The notes beneath the pieces are model-generated. The model made no database searches. It was not told the origin of the DNA and saw only the letters and a program-made list of their open reading frames with translations. A program made the translations under genes and the position numbers. From Methanoculleus sp. UBA208 (GTDB lineage: Archaea > Halobacteriota > Methanomicrobia > Methanomicrobiales > Methanoculleaceae), in contig NZ_DAFZ01000084.1 in NCBI RefSeq assembly GCF_002498065.1, positions 1-36,231 of the forward strand: a stretch of DNA of 36,231 nucleotides, in the 5' to 3' direction. Below are positions 1-7,678 of this stretch, one piece after another. Positions within the stretch are counted from its first letter, which is position 1, and each line of letters begins with the position of its first letter.

Positions 1-36
1 CCCCTCCCCGTCAGCCCCACCCCCAAGCGCGATATC
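1..36 (-). repeat. G-rich dispersed repeat, copy 1 (cut by window edge)
   Basis: Read on the minus strand, bases 26 to 1 match bases 10233-10258 of the plus strand exactly over 26 nt: two T, then G-runs of 5, 4, 4 and 4 separated by T, CTGAC and A. The flanking TATCGC is also shared. The four G-runs fit an intramolecular G-quadruplex pattern. The copy runs into the window edge, so its outer hairpin arm cannot be checked. Bases 37-141 hold no gene I can support. Confidence 0.75.
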
Positions 37-141
37 CCCTCGAAATCCGTACACGGGTTCATGCGATTGACATCAGAACGGCAGGAGCACCCTACCCGCT
101 GCACCGAAAATCGGCATGAAGAGTGCGGAATTGTAGCCCGC

Positions 142-154
142 AAAAAAGAAGAAA
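142..154 (-). terminator. T-rich terminator of the DUF5611 gene
   Basis: On the minus strand, about 25 nt after the DUF5611 stop codon, there is a pyrimidine tract made of TTTCTTC followed by six T. Such tracts end transcription in archaea without needing a hairpin. No other gene ends here. Confidence 0.5.
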
Positions 155-179
155 TGCCCCGCCGAAAAGGATTATCCGG

Positions 180-506
180 TCACTCTTTCCCCTTAACGGC
201 CTGCTGGGCCTTCTTCGCCCGCTCTTTTGCCGTATACCCGGTGACCTGCTGGAGGTAGTTCCGGAACCGGCGGTTGGTGTCGATGATCGTCTCGTCGTCG
301 GCGCTTTTGTCCGCCTCGGTATCGACGACCAGGGTCTTGCCCCCCGAACCGGACCAGACTTCAAGGCGCAGGAGCGCTCCGTAGGCGATGGTGTAGTGGC
401 CGTTCTCTGAGGCCGCGGGTTCGGTCCCGAACTGGTCACGGAGACCCTGAATCATGGATTCTGCGAGTTGTTTCGTGTATCCGCGCTTGATCTGGTATTC
501 CTGCAT
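180..506 (-). CDS. DUF5611 family protein
   Basis: Small soluble protein of about 108 residues resembling the archaeal DUF5611 family, which has no established function. The N-terminus (MQEYQIKRGYTK) is the part I recognise. A central segment is rich in Asp and Glu, and the C-terminal third is basic (YTAKERAKKAQQ), with no cysteine and no membrane segment. I chose the ATG at 506. A GTG at 524 would add six residues (MSLKNI), but no good ribosome site precedes either. The gene is divergent from the PAC2 gene across about 60 bp, so the AT-rich gap probably holds back-to-back promoters. Family assignment is from memory of the sequence style; function is not inferred. Confidence 0.7.
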   Translation of the reverse strand: MQEYQIKRGYTKQLAESMIQGLRDQFGTEPAASENGHYTIAYGALLRLEVWSGSGGKTLVVDTEADKSADDETIIDTNRRFRNYLQQVTGYTAKERAKKAQQAVKGKE

Positions 507-565
507 AATATTTTTAAGGGACACCCAGCTATGTTAAATTAATCCAGGAGTGAGTGATTGATCCC

Positions 566-1279
566 ATGGACGATATAAAGGTCATATCCAGAGCGCTCGC
601 CGGCGCCGAAAAAACGGTGCTGATCGGGTTCCCCGGCAGCGGGCTCGTCGGGAGTATTGCCCTGCAATACCTCGTTGAACAGATGGAGTTCGAACAGATT
701 GGGTCGATCACGAGCAAATACTTCCCGCCGGTCGCCCTCATGACGAGGGGGGTGATCAACGCTCCCGTGCGCCTCTATGAGAAGGATCACCTCACCGCGG
801 TCGTCTCCGACGTCCCTATCCACCCGATGATCTGCTACGAGGTGGCGAACGGCATCATGGACTGGCTCACCCAGTTCGACATCCGGGAGATCGTCACGAT
901 TGCAGGAATCATCACGAACGAATCGGAAAAAAGGGTCTTCGGGGTCGCGACCAGCAGCGGGGCGCTGCAGCGTGTCTCGGACGACACGATCATCCTTCCC
1001 ATGGGAAGCATCTCCGGCGTCGCTGCAAGCATCCTTACGGAGTGCAAGACACGGGGCATCCCGGGGATAGGGCTGCTCGGGGAGACGGTGAACACCCCCG
1101 ACCCGCGGTCCTCCGCGGCCACGATCGAGGTCTTGAACAAGATCTACAACCTCAACCTGGACATCCAGCCGCTGCTCGAGCAGGCAGTTGAGATCGAGGC
1201 GGCGATGTCCCAGATCGCCGAGCAGGTACAGAAGACCGAGGCCCCGCCCCGGAGAGAGCAGCTGCCGATGTACGGGTGA
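566..1279 (+). CDS. PAC2-family proteasome assembly chaperone
   Basis: Archaeal member of the PAC2 (proteasome assembly chaperone) family, about 237 residues. Visible signs are the N-terminal IGFPGSGLVGSIAL loop, the central TIAGI segment and GLLGET, in the usual family order. The last residues are PMYG, so the C-terminus ends in Met-Tyr-Gly. This fits the HbYX motif (hydrophobic, Tyr, any residue) with which archaeal PbaA-type chaperones and proteasomal ATPases dock on the 20S alpha ring. Proteasome docking is therefore inferred. Start: ATG 566 has GTGAT seven bases upstream; an in-frame GTG at 554 sits only 3 nt after GGAG and would add four residues. The stop codon lies just before the DUF473 start, so the two are probably co-transcribed. 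Confidence 0.85.
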   Translation: MDDIKVISRALAGAEKTVLIGFPGSGLVGSIALQYLVEQMEFEQIGSITSKYFPPVALMTRGVINAPVRLYEKDHLTAVVSDVPIHPMICYEVANGIMDWLTQFDIREIVTIAGIITNESEKRVFGVATSSGALQRVSDDTIILPMGSISGVAASILTECKTRGIPGIGLLGETVNTPDPRSSAATIEVLNKIYNLNLDIQPLLEQAVEIEAAMSQIAEQVQKTEAPPRREQLPMYG

Positions 1280-1284
1280 TGACC

Positions 1285-1674
1285 ATGAAGTACGCAGCGT
1301 TAACCGGAATTTCGCCATCGGTCATTGCCGAACTCAAGACCGGCAAGGCCCGCACCCTCGAGCTGAACAGCGCCCACAACATCATCACGCTGACCGAGAC
1401 CACCCCGGGGGAGTGTATCTTCATAACGTCGGTCAACGAGGAAGACCTCTCGCCCGGAGATCCGGGGATCGTGGTAGACCTCCTTGCTCTCAGCATCGGC
1501 ATGAGGCGGATCGAGATCGCCAATCCGTTCTTCTTCGAGGAGCGGGAGCGGATGTCGGCCCGGATCAAGGTCCAGTTCCGGGGGACGACCATCGCCCGCG
1601 ACGTCGAAGGGCGGAAGTGGGGGGACCCGACGAAGGTCGAGATCATCCGGTCGGCATGTTACCGGGCCGGCTGA
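1285..1674 (+). CDS. DUF473 family protein
   Basis: Small protein of 129 residues matching the methanogen DUF473 family (opening MKYAALTGISPSVI). Function is unknown. It has no signal peptide or membrane span. The hydrophobic core GIVVDLLALSIGM is followed by a basic C-terminal half. Start chosen at ATG 1285 because GGGTGA ends 5 nt before it; this ribosome site overlaps the stop codon of the PAC2 gene, so the pair is probably translationally coupled. GTG 1276 and ATG 1279 are also in frame but lack a suitable ribosome site. The neighbour suggests, but does not prove, a link to protein quality control. A run of seven T eleven bases after the stop ends the operon. Confidence 0.8.
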   Translation: MKYAALTGISPSVIAELKTGKARTLELNSAHNIITLTETTPGECIFITSVNEEDLSPGDPGIVVDLLALSIGMRRIEIANPFFFEERERMSARIKVQFRGTTIARDVEGRKWGDPTKVEIIRSACYRAG

Positions 1675-1684
1675 TACGCTCCTC

Positions 1685-1691
1685 TTTTTTT
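1685..1691 (+). terminator. T7 terminator after DUF473
   Basis: Seven T in a row, 10 nt after the DUF473 stop and before the hairpin repeats, fit an archaeal oligo-T terminator for the PAC2-DUF473 operon. Confidence 0.6.
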
Positions 1692-1694
1692 CTG

Positions 1695-1805
1695 TGCGAC
1701 TTTCCCGAAGGGAAAGGAGCTCGAGAAGGCCGAAGGTCTTCGAAGTGCGACGGGCCGGAGGGGCGGAGCTCGAACACCGCAAGGTGCGGGCGCAGTAGGG
1801 TCCTC
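1695..1805 (+). repeat. Intergenic hairpin-repeat cluster A
   Basis: Contains short perfect or near-perfect hairpins: CTTTCCC-GAA-GGGAAAG at 1700-1716; a 7-bp stem with one G-T pair and a GAA loop at 1725-1741; and CACC-GCAA-GGTG at 1775-1786. Between them are the linkers GTGCGACGGGCCGGA and CGCAGTAGG.TCCTCA. The same ordered linkers recur at 10380-10550 (cluster B), and related ones at 22297-22560 (cluster D). No credible coding frame. It sits between an operon terminator and tRNA-Arg. Confidence 0.75.
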
Positions 1806-1811
1806 AAAGGG

Positions 1812-1818
1812 TTAATAT
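1812..1818 (+). promoter_or_regulatory. TATA box of tRNA-Arg
   Basis: TTAATAT, centred about 38 bp before the mature 5' end of the tRNA, in an otherwise GC-rich stretch. This fits an archaeal box A with a short 5' leader. Confidence 0.5.
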
Positions 1819-1852
1819 CCCCGGACACCCAAAATGTATGGGAATACCACAG

Positions 1853-1927
1853 GGGTCTGTGGCTTAGCCAGGACATAGCGCCGGGCTTCTAACCCGGATG
1901 CCGGGGGTTCGAATCCCTCCAGGCCCG
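1853..1927 (+). tRNA. tRNA-Arg (anticodon TCT)
   Basis: Cloverleaf of 75 nt. Acceptor GGGTCTG pairs with CAGGCCC (one T-G pair). The anticodon stem CCGGG/CCCGG holds loop CTTCTAA, giving anticodon TCT (Arg, AGA/AGG). The T arm GGGGG-TTCGAAT-CCCTC carries the conserved TTCGA. Discriminator base is G. CCA is not encoded, and no intron is seen. A pyrimidine-rich tail follows and may end transcription. Confidence 0.95.
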
Positions 1928-2025
1928 TCTTCTCTCTTTCTCAAAAGTCACGGTTTCGAATTCAACCCACACTGCGGGCAACGGCGCATTGTTGCCTTCG
2001 AAAAGGAGTGATCGGGCCGCCCTTC

Positions 2026-4020
2026 TCAACGCACCTTCGTCCCCGGCCTGACCGGGCGGAGGGGGACGAGGAGGGAGGCCTCGTCGCCGGCGGCGAGGAT
2101 CATCCCCCTGCTCTCGACGCCGAAGATCTTTGCGGGCGCAAGGTTCGCGATCAGCGCCACGTCTTTGCCCACCAGCTCGTCGGGGGCGTAGAACTCTGCG
2201 ATGCCGCTGACCACCTGGCGCTTCTCGCTTCCAAGGTCGACGACGAGTTTGTAAAGTTTCTTCGAGCCCTTGATCGGCTCGGCCGAGACGACCCTTGCTA
2301 TCCGGATGTCGAGATTTCCGAACTCCTCGATGGTGACGGTGGGCATCTTCGGTTCGGCGGCCGCTTTTGCCTCCTCGACCCGCAGGTTGAGCGTCTTTTC
2401 GAGTTCGGCGATCCGGTCCTTCTCGATCTTTTCAAACAGAGGGACGGGCTTTGCAAGCGCTCTGGCTCCCACCGGCGCCGTGGCCTCGGCGATCGGGTGA
2501 TCCGCGATGCTGTCCTCGTAGCCGAGCATCGTCCAGGCCCGCTGCATCGACTCGGGCATCAGGGGCTCAAAAGTCAGGACGAGCGCTTTCACGATCTGGA
2601 GACAGTCGGCGATCACCTGCTCCGCTGCTCCTCGGTCCTCCTTGATCAGCTTCCAGGGGGCGTTGTTCTGGATGTAGACGTTCCCAAATGACACTAAAGT
2701 CATCATCGAATCGACGGCGTTCTTGAAGTCGTAGTCCCGCATCCGGGCATCGATTCCGGCGAGCGACCGCTCGATCTCCTCGACGACCTCCGGCCGGGGG
2801 GCGAGGTCGGGCACGCCGCCGAACTCCTTCTCGGCGAAATACATCGTCCGGTAGATGAAGTTCCCGAGCGTCCCGACGATCTCGTTGTTCACCCGCTCGG
2901 CGTAGACCTTCCAGGAGAAGTCGAGTTCCTTCGTGTGGTTGGTGTAGGAGAGGAGGTAGTAGCGGAGGTAGTCCGCCGGGAGCCCCACATCAAGGTAGTC
3001 GTCGTTCGTCCAGACGACGTAGCCGCGGGACTTCGAGAACTTTTTGCCCTCGATCGTGACCATGCCGCTCGCGACCACCGCATACGGGAGGCCGTAGCCC
3101 GCCGCCTTGAGGAGCGCGGGCCAGAAGATGCAGTGATGGTAGATGATGTCCCCGCCGATGAAGTGCGTGACACGGGTCTCGTCGCCGCACCAGTAGTCCT
3201 TCCAGTCGGCGCCGGCATTCTGTGCCCACTCCTTCGTGAACGATATGTAGCCGATGGGCGCGTCGACCCAGACGTAGACGACGAGGTCGTCGCTCCCGGG
3301 GAACTTGACGCCCCAGTCGAGCGTCCGGGTGATGCACCAGTCGTGCAGGAGTTCCTTCACCCAGCCGAGGGCGTAGTTCCGGGCGGTGGACGTGCCCCGG
3401 AGGTCGGGGAGGTAGTCGAGGAGGAACTCCCGGAACGCCGAGAGCTTGAAGAAGTAGTGCTCCTGCTCCCGGTATTCCGCCTTACCACCGCAGACCTTGC
3501 AGATCGCGTCCCTGATCTCGCCGGGCTCCAAGTGCTGCCCGCACCCCTGGTCGCACTCGTCGCCCCGGGCGACCGCACCGCAGTGGGGGCAGATCCCCTC
3601 CACGTATCGGTCCGGGAGGAACCGCTCGCAGTCCGGGCAGTAACTCTGGCTGACGGTCTCTGCGTAGACGTAGCCGTTCTCGATGAGCCGCTCGACGATC
3701 GAACAGGTGGTCTCGTGGTTCATGGCGTCGTCGGTCATGCCGAACCGGTCGAAGACGACCTCCATCCGCCGGAACGTATCGTAGAAGTGCTGGTGATAAC
3801 GCTCCGAGAGGGCGCGGGGGGTCGAGCCCTCCTGCTCGGCGCTGATCACGATCGGGGTTCCGTGGTTATCGGAACCGCATACAAAGACGACCTCCTCCCC
3901 GGACCGGCGCATATACCGCACGTAGAAATCCGCCGGCACGTAGGTCCGCAGGTGCCCGATATGGCAGGGACCGTTCGTGTACGGGAGCCCGCACGTTACC
4001 AGCAACGGCTTACCACTCAT
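2026..4020 (-). CDS. metG: Methionyl-tRNA synthetase
   Basis: Class I aminoacyl-tRNA synthetase that charges tRNA-Met, 664 residues, cytosolic. The signature HIGH is at residues 20-23 and the KMSKS-type loop reads KFSKS at 327-331. The connective domain has four CxxC-type cysteine pairs (CPDC near 128, CPHC near 144, CDQGC near 156, CKVC near 174), fitting one or two zinc knuckles as in archaeal and E. coli-type enzymes. The last 100 residues, from about 565, form an EMAPII/CsaA-like tRNA-binding OB domain fused to the catalytic part, which some archaea encode separately. ATG 4020 begins MSGKPLLVTCGLPYTNG, standard for the family. The gene is divergent from the next one across only 42 bp. Confidence 0.97.
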   Translation of the reverse strand: MSGKPLLVTCGLPYTNGPCHIGHLRTYVPADFYVRYMRRSGEEVVFVCGSDNHGTPIVISAEQEGSTPRALSERYHQHFYDTFRRMEVVFDRFGMTDDAMNHETTCSIVERLIENGYVYAETVSQSYCPDCERFLPDRYVEGICPHCGAVARGDECDQGCGQHLEPGEIRDAICKVCGGKAEYREQEHYFFKLSAFREFLLDYLPDLRGTSTARNYALGWVKELLHDWCITRTLDWGVKFPGSDDLVVYVWVDAPIGYISFTKEWAQNAGADWKDYWCGDETRVTHFIGGDIIYHHCIFWPALLKAAGYGLPYAVVASGMVTIEGKKFSKSRGYVVWTNDDYLDVGLPADYLRYYLLSYTNHTKELDFSWKVYAERVNNEIVGTLGNFIYRTMYFAEKEFGGVPDLAPRPEVVEEIERSLAGIDARMRDYDFKNAVDSMMTLVSFGNVYIQNNAPWKLIKEDRGAAEQVIADCLQIVKALVLTFEPLMPESMQRAWTMLGYEDSIADHPIAEATAPVGARALAKPVPLFEKIEKDRIAELEKTLNLRVEEAKAAAEPKMPTVTIEEFGNLDIRIARVVSAEPIKGSKKLYKLVVDLGSEKRQVVSGIAEFYAPDELVGKDVALIANLAPAKIFGVESRGMILAAGDEASLLVPLRPVRPGTKVR

Positions 4021-4062
4021 CCTTATTTACTCTGGTTGCGATGCTAATAAAGATACCAGCGC

Positions 4063-4848
4063 ATGGCACGACAGATTAGAATCCCGGTGAGGTCGTTCGG
4101 CTCCGAGGTCGGAACGCCTGCCGTTCCCGAACTCGCGGAGTGGCTGAAGGGGAAGAGAGGGGTGGAAGCGGATCTTACCACCTACCGGCTCGAGCGGTCG
4201 CTCGACGTCCAGGAAGGGGTTGCGGTACCGGCCGCAGGCGGCGTCTTCTACGGCGAGCGGTTGAGCGGGGCATTCCTCGGCATGGAGGACGGGGTGCTCG
4301 TCGGCGAACCGGGGATCGACCCGGCAGTCGTGGCCGACGATGCCCGGTTTGTCAGGGCAAGACGTAAAGATGCATGGGTATCCCTCCCCGCCCCCCACGT
4401 GCTCGGGTTTCGCGACGCCTGCATTGAAGACGAAGAAGAGTTCTCCGAGACGATAGCGGCCCTCTACGCCCGTCTTGCGCGGGAGATGCGGGATGCAGGC
4501 GTTCAGGGCCACGTCCTGGTCGCAGATGAGGCGGATGCGATCGAACTCGAGGTGCTTGCGGGCAGAAAAATCCTCTTCTTCCCGAGAAACCCGGAGACAT
4601 TCGACCTCGAACTGCTGCTCGAGTACCAGGGCGCTCTCGTCCTCCCGGCAAACGACCTTAACCAGGCGGCGGACCTGATGGAGCGGTTCCGTGTCCGGAA
4701 GCTGATTCTCCTCGACCCGGAGGCTAAAGACCTTGCGGCGGCGGCCGAACTCGTCGACCCGGATATGCTCGAGGCCGGCGGCTACTGCGAGGAATCCTGC
4801 CCGGACTACTGGAAGAGCCTGGTCGAGCGGGCGTTCATTCCTCGATAG
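4063..4848 (+). CDS. Conserved protein of unknown function
   Basis: Protein of 261 residues that I do not recognise. It is soluble, acidic and without signal peptide or membrane span. The middle (about 125-150) is a predicted helix rich in Glu, Ala and Arg. After it come alternating short hydrophobic strands (HVLVADE, KILFFPR, GALVLPA, KLILLDP) with helices, suggesting an alpha/beta fold of the Rossmann type. Two cysteines (YCEESCPDYW) lie near the end. The start ATG 4063 follows an in-frame stop. The 42-bp gap shared with metG holds AT-rich patches but no ribosome site, so translation may be leaderless. The 3' end overlaps the convergent DHH gene by 14 bp. No function is proposed. Confidence 0.8.
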   Translation: MARQIRIPVRSFGSEVGTPAVPELAEWLKGKRGVEADLTTYRLERSLDVQEGVAVPAAGGVFYGERLSGAFLGMEDGVLVGEPGIDPAVVADDARFVRARRKDAWVSLPAPHVLGFRDACIEDEEEFSETIAALYARLAREMRDAGVQGHVLVADEADAIELEVLAGRKILFFPRNPETFDLELLLEYQGALVLPANDLNQAADLMERFRVRKLILLDPEAKDLAAAAELVDPDMLEAGGYCEESCPDYWKSLVERAFIPR

Positions 4849-5809
4849 ACTCCGCCTTCTCCGCCAGGCGGCGGTAATGACGGTTCCTTTTCACGAGCCA
4901 GAAGAGGAGCCGGTCGAGGAGGCTGAACTCAAACGTGCCCCCGGCCGCGTTGGGGTGGCCCCCGCCGGAGAACTCGCGGGCGATGAGGTGGCTGATCGGG
5001 GGAACGGACCGGATGGAGATGCGGCCGTTTGAGGAGACAACCACCTCGATATCGGTGCCGAGTTCGTCGCGGATGGCGTGGGCGGTCTCGCTCGGGTAGC
5101 CGTAAAGGGGAGCGAATGCGATCCGGTAACGGCCATCGGCGATGATGGTGGTGTGCTTGAGACTCTTTCCGATGTCGTGCTCCATCTCCCGGACGATCCG
5201 CCCGTACTCGCTCTCGATCCTCGCATCGACGATCGTCCCCCCAACAAAATTGTCGCGGACGTACTCCCGGCAGCCCTTCCGCATCACCACCTGGCCGAGC
5301 ATCTTCGACCGGGGGTCCCGGTGCTTCCAGAGGTCGTAGTCGCAGACGACCCGCGCGATCTCTGCTGCCACCGGATCATCGGGGGCAAGGTCGCGTGCGA
5401 CGATCCCGGTGGCGCAGGTGGCGACATCGATGTGGAGGAGGCTCGTCTTCTTCTCGACGGCCCGGACCTCCTCGTCTTTCCAGCGGTGGTGGTCGCGCCA
5501 CTCGATCCGCCATCCGTTCGACCGCGCCTTCGCCAGCCGCTGCTCGACGCCCCGCTGATACCCGATATCCGATATGCTGAGGAGATCCCCCCGCCCCGGA
5601 GAGCCTGCCACGGCGTCGAGGAGGGAGGGGAACTTGCCGACCGAAGCCCAGATCGTAAAGACGTCCCCGTGCTTCCTCCGGTGAATGGCATCGCTCCCGA
5701 CGGCGTCGAGGTCATTGTGCGTGAGGTGCACGACGGTCTCAGTCCTTCCGGAGAGCGCCTGCATAAGGTTCGTGCCCCGGGTATCCGGCTTCTGATCGCT
5801 TCGGCCCAT
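4835..5809 (-). CDS. DHH-family phosphoesterase
   Basis: DHH/DHHA1 phosphoesterase of about 324 residues, cytosolic and probably manganese dependent. The first metal motif appears as HNDLDAVGSDA near residue 31-41, the defining Asp-His-His as WRDHHRW near 105, and the C-terminal DHHA1 substrate-binding motif as GGGHPNAAGG near 285. This set occurs in NrnA/RecJ-like enzymes that cleave nano-RNA, pAp or cyclic dinucleotides. Which substrate applies cannot be told from sequence. I kept ATG 5809; ATG 5764 (MQALSGRTE) would remove a non-conserved tail of 15 residues. On the minus strand a TTTATCA box lies about 30 bp before 5809. The 3' end overlaps the preceding plus-strand gene by 14 bp. Confidence 0.88.
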   Translation of the reverse strand: MGRSDQKPDTRGTNLMQALSGRTETVVHLTHNDLDAVGSDAIHRRKHGDVFTIWASVGKFPSLLDAVAGSPGRGDLLSISDIGYQRGVEQRLAKARSNGWRIEWRDHHRWKDEEVRAVEKKTSLLHIDVATCATGIVARDLAPDDPVAAEIARVVCDYDLWKHRDPRSKMLGQVVMRKGCREYVRDNFVGGTIVDARIESEYGRIVREMEHDIGKSLKHTTIIADGRYRIAFAPLYGYPSETAHAIRDELGTDIEVVVSSNGRISIRSVPPISHLIAREFSGGGHPNAAGGTFEFSLLDRLLFWLVKRNRHYRRLAEKAESIEE

Positions 5810-5911
5810 TGCTCTTTAACATCGATGTACAACGTGATAAACAGGCGGTTTGGGGTCCGCTGTCGTCCCGCCACCCGGGTACGGGAGGGTGCCCGTCCGG
5901 CGAGGACAGAA

Positions 5912-5918
5912 TTTATTA
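5912..5918 (+). promoter_or_regulatory. TATA box of tRNA-Phe
   Basis: TTTATTA, 30 bp before the tRNA 5' end, embedded in GC-rich sequence. Spacing fits an archaeal box A. Confidence 0.6.
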
Positions 5919-5947
5919 GGGACGACCGACAACATTGTAAGGCAGAA

Positions 5948-6021
5948 GCCCCTGTAGCTCAGACTGGGAGAGCGCCAGACTGAAGATCTGGTTGTCCCCG
6001 GTTCAAATCCGGGCGGGGGCA
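5948..6021 (+). tRNA. tRNA-Phe (anticodon GAA)
   Basis: Cloverleaf of 74 nt. Acceptor GCCCCTG pairs with CGGGGGC. The D arm has TAGCTCAG and GGGAGAGC. Anticodon stem CCAGA/TCTGG holds loop CTGAAGA with anticodon GAA. T arm CCCGG-TTCAAAT-CCGGG. Discriminator is A; CCA is not encoded. The following 147 bp up to the hemerythrin gene hold nothing I can name beyond a short T-run. Confidence 0.96.
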
Positions 6022-6168
6022 CTTCGAGCAACTTTTCTGACGCCTTCGCTTCCAAAAATGATTATGGAGATTGCGAGGGCTCAACCCGGAAAAGTCCTTC
6101 CGATGCTCCGATCCGCACAGATGGGAATAAGAAAAGGTCGGACCGCCCTTTCGGACGGCAGATTTCCA

Positions 6169-6606
6169 CTACGCCAGAGTATAACCCGATTGCTCCCCTT
6201 GGGCGCGCCGGAAGCGTTCTTTCATCTCGAACCGCTCTGATCTGTCAAGGAACGATTCGGCCGCCTTGAGCAGCCGCTCTTCGCTATCGATGTGGAATTG
6301 CACCCGCCGTTTCAGATCGTGGATGGCAGGGGCCCACTCCGTTCCGGTAATCTCAATCCTGTCCAGTCGATCCAGGCCGATCCTGATCGAGTTGTGTTCG
6401 GCGAGGGCATCTTCAATGCGTTCATTCATTTCCGACCTCATCCGCTCGTATATCGTCACTTCCTCACCGTACATATGCGAGTACAGCAATCCCCTGGCAA
6501 CGCTGTAGGTCTCGGAGCTTGCGCGCTCGTGCACTTCCAGATCGCCCAGCACCTTCAGGATCTCCTCATGATCCTGCCTGATCGCCTCAATAATATCCTG
6601 GTCCAC
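6169..6606 (-). CDS. Hemerythrin-like (HHE) domain protein
   Basis: Four-helix HHE cation-binding protein of about 145 residues, cytosolic. Numbered from the chosen start, likely di-iron ligands are His13 (QDHEEI), His44 with Glu48 (SHMYGEE), His71 (EHNSI) and His105 with Glu109 (FHIDSEE), in the order expected of the family. Such proteins bind oxygen or nitric oxide or store iron; in a strict anaerobe a role in oxygen or NO sensing or scavenging is plausible but inferred. I chose GTG 6606 because GGGGGAG lies 5 nt upstream of it. A GTG at 6636 would add ten residues without a ribosome site. A possible TATA box lies near 6650. The gene is monocistronic. Confidence 0.85.
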   Translation of the reverse strand: MDQDIIEAIRQDHEEILKVLGDLEVHERASSETYSVARGLLYSHMYGEEVTIYERMRSEMNERIEDALAEHNSIRIGLDRLDRIEITGTEWAPAIHDLKRRVQFHIDSEERLLKAAESFLDRSERFEMKERFRRAQGEQSGYTLA

Positions 6607-6832
6607 ATATACTCCCCCGGGTGCCGTTCCTGACACATCGGTCAGAATAGATAACAGTATCGTCCAGAGAGAGCGGGGCGGGATCTCACGTGGTTAAGAC
6701 TCCATCAGCCTCACCATCACCGCCACGGCCCCGCCGACCTGCATCTGCCGCCATCACCCGGTGTCACGGATGTGTCGTTGCGCCTTCCGGCCATGCAGAT
6801 AGCCTATCTACCATTAAGACAGAGAGAATCTG

Positions 6833-7483
6833 ATGCGCATCAAATTCTGTGGAACAGCCAGTCTTGCGGATATGCGGTGTGCAATCGATGCGGGCTGCGA
6901 TGCTATGGGCTTCATCATGGGCGTGACTCATCAGAGCAGTGATTTCGTAGCGGCGGCAGAAGCCGCGGAGATGATACGCCATCTCCCGCCGTTCATCGAG
7001 CCGGTCGCGGTCACTCACCTGCAGGAGACGGAAGACCTGATCGGGCTGGTGAGAGACTCGTGCTGCACGACGCTGCAGGTTCAGAATACCGTCGAACCCT
7101 CCGAACTGGATGTCATCCGCGACGCTCTCCCGTACCTCAAGATCGTGAAAGCCGTTCACGTGACAGACGCATCAGCCATCGAGACGGGAAAACTCTATGA
7201 ACCTTACGCCGATGCGCTCATTCTCGACACCAGGACGGCAGAGAAGATCGGGGGAACGGGAATCGCTCACGACTGGAATATCAGTGCAAAGATCGTCGCA
7301 AATTCGGCGATTCCCGTGATACTCGCAGGAGGACTCAGGCCGGAGAATGTCAGAGAGGCGATACGGAAAGTCCGCCCGTACGGAGTCGACGTGCATACCG
7401 GCGTCAAGAAAAACGGCGTTCGCAACCCCGAGAGAACCCTGGCTTTCGCCCGCGAAGCAAGAAGCGCTCTGCCGGAAGGTTGA
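6833..7483 (+). CDS. TrpF-like phosphoribosylanthranilate isomerase homologue
   Basis: Single-domain (beta/alpha)8 barrel of 216 residues related to TrpF, which isomerises phosphoribosylanthranilate in tryptophan synthesis. Visible TrpF landmarks are the N-terminal KFCG with the catalytic-type Cys6, the catalytic-type Asp in LILDTR near 132, and phosphate-binding GGTG (near 140) and AGGL (near 163). Two departures stand out: the usual SSGVE phosphate motif reads VDVHTGVK, and the SxR of the second loop reads THQSSD. The gene is alone, with no other trp gene in the window. It could be the genome's tryptophan enzyme or a paralogue with another sugar-phosphate substrate. ATG 6833 is the only sensible start; the ribosome site is weak. 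Confidence 0.75.
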   Translation: MRIKFCGTASLADMRCAIDAGCDAMGFIMGVTHQSSDFVAAAEAAEMIRHLPPFIEPVAVTHLQETEDLIGLVRDSCCTTLQVQNTVEPSELDVIRDALPYLKIVKAVHVTDASAIETGKLYEPYADALILDTRTAEKIGGTGIAHDWNISAKIVANSAIPVILAGGLRPENVREAIRKVRPYGVDVHTGVKKNGVRNPERTLAFAREARSALPEG

Positions 7484-7608
7484 GCGGCCGCACCACCGCC
7501 ACCGGGCAGCGCCGAAAAGCAAAGTCTTTATCCAGCCGTCAGATAGGAATGCCGATGAACATTGCATCAGGCTGGAGAACCGGGCACGCCGGAACTCATT
7601 CTGCCTAC

Positions 7609-7617
7609 CTTTATTAC
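7609..7617 (+). promoter_or_regulatory. Candidate promoter of the PAS/GAF kinase gene
   Basis: CTTTATTAC within the 195-bp gap before the kinase start. It would place the transcript start about 40 nt upstream of ATG 7679. The rest of the gap shows no gene. Confidence 0.4.
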
Positions 7618-7678
7618 AACCCACATCAGAATCTTCTCTTCCGAACATAGCCGAAATATCAGGGAGACCGACCGCGCC

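Noticed and set aside
2935..4047. 370-codon open frame antisense to metG
   Set aside because: metG has all signature motifs on the other strand; this is a shadow frame.
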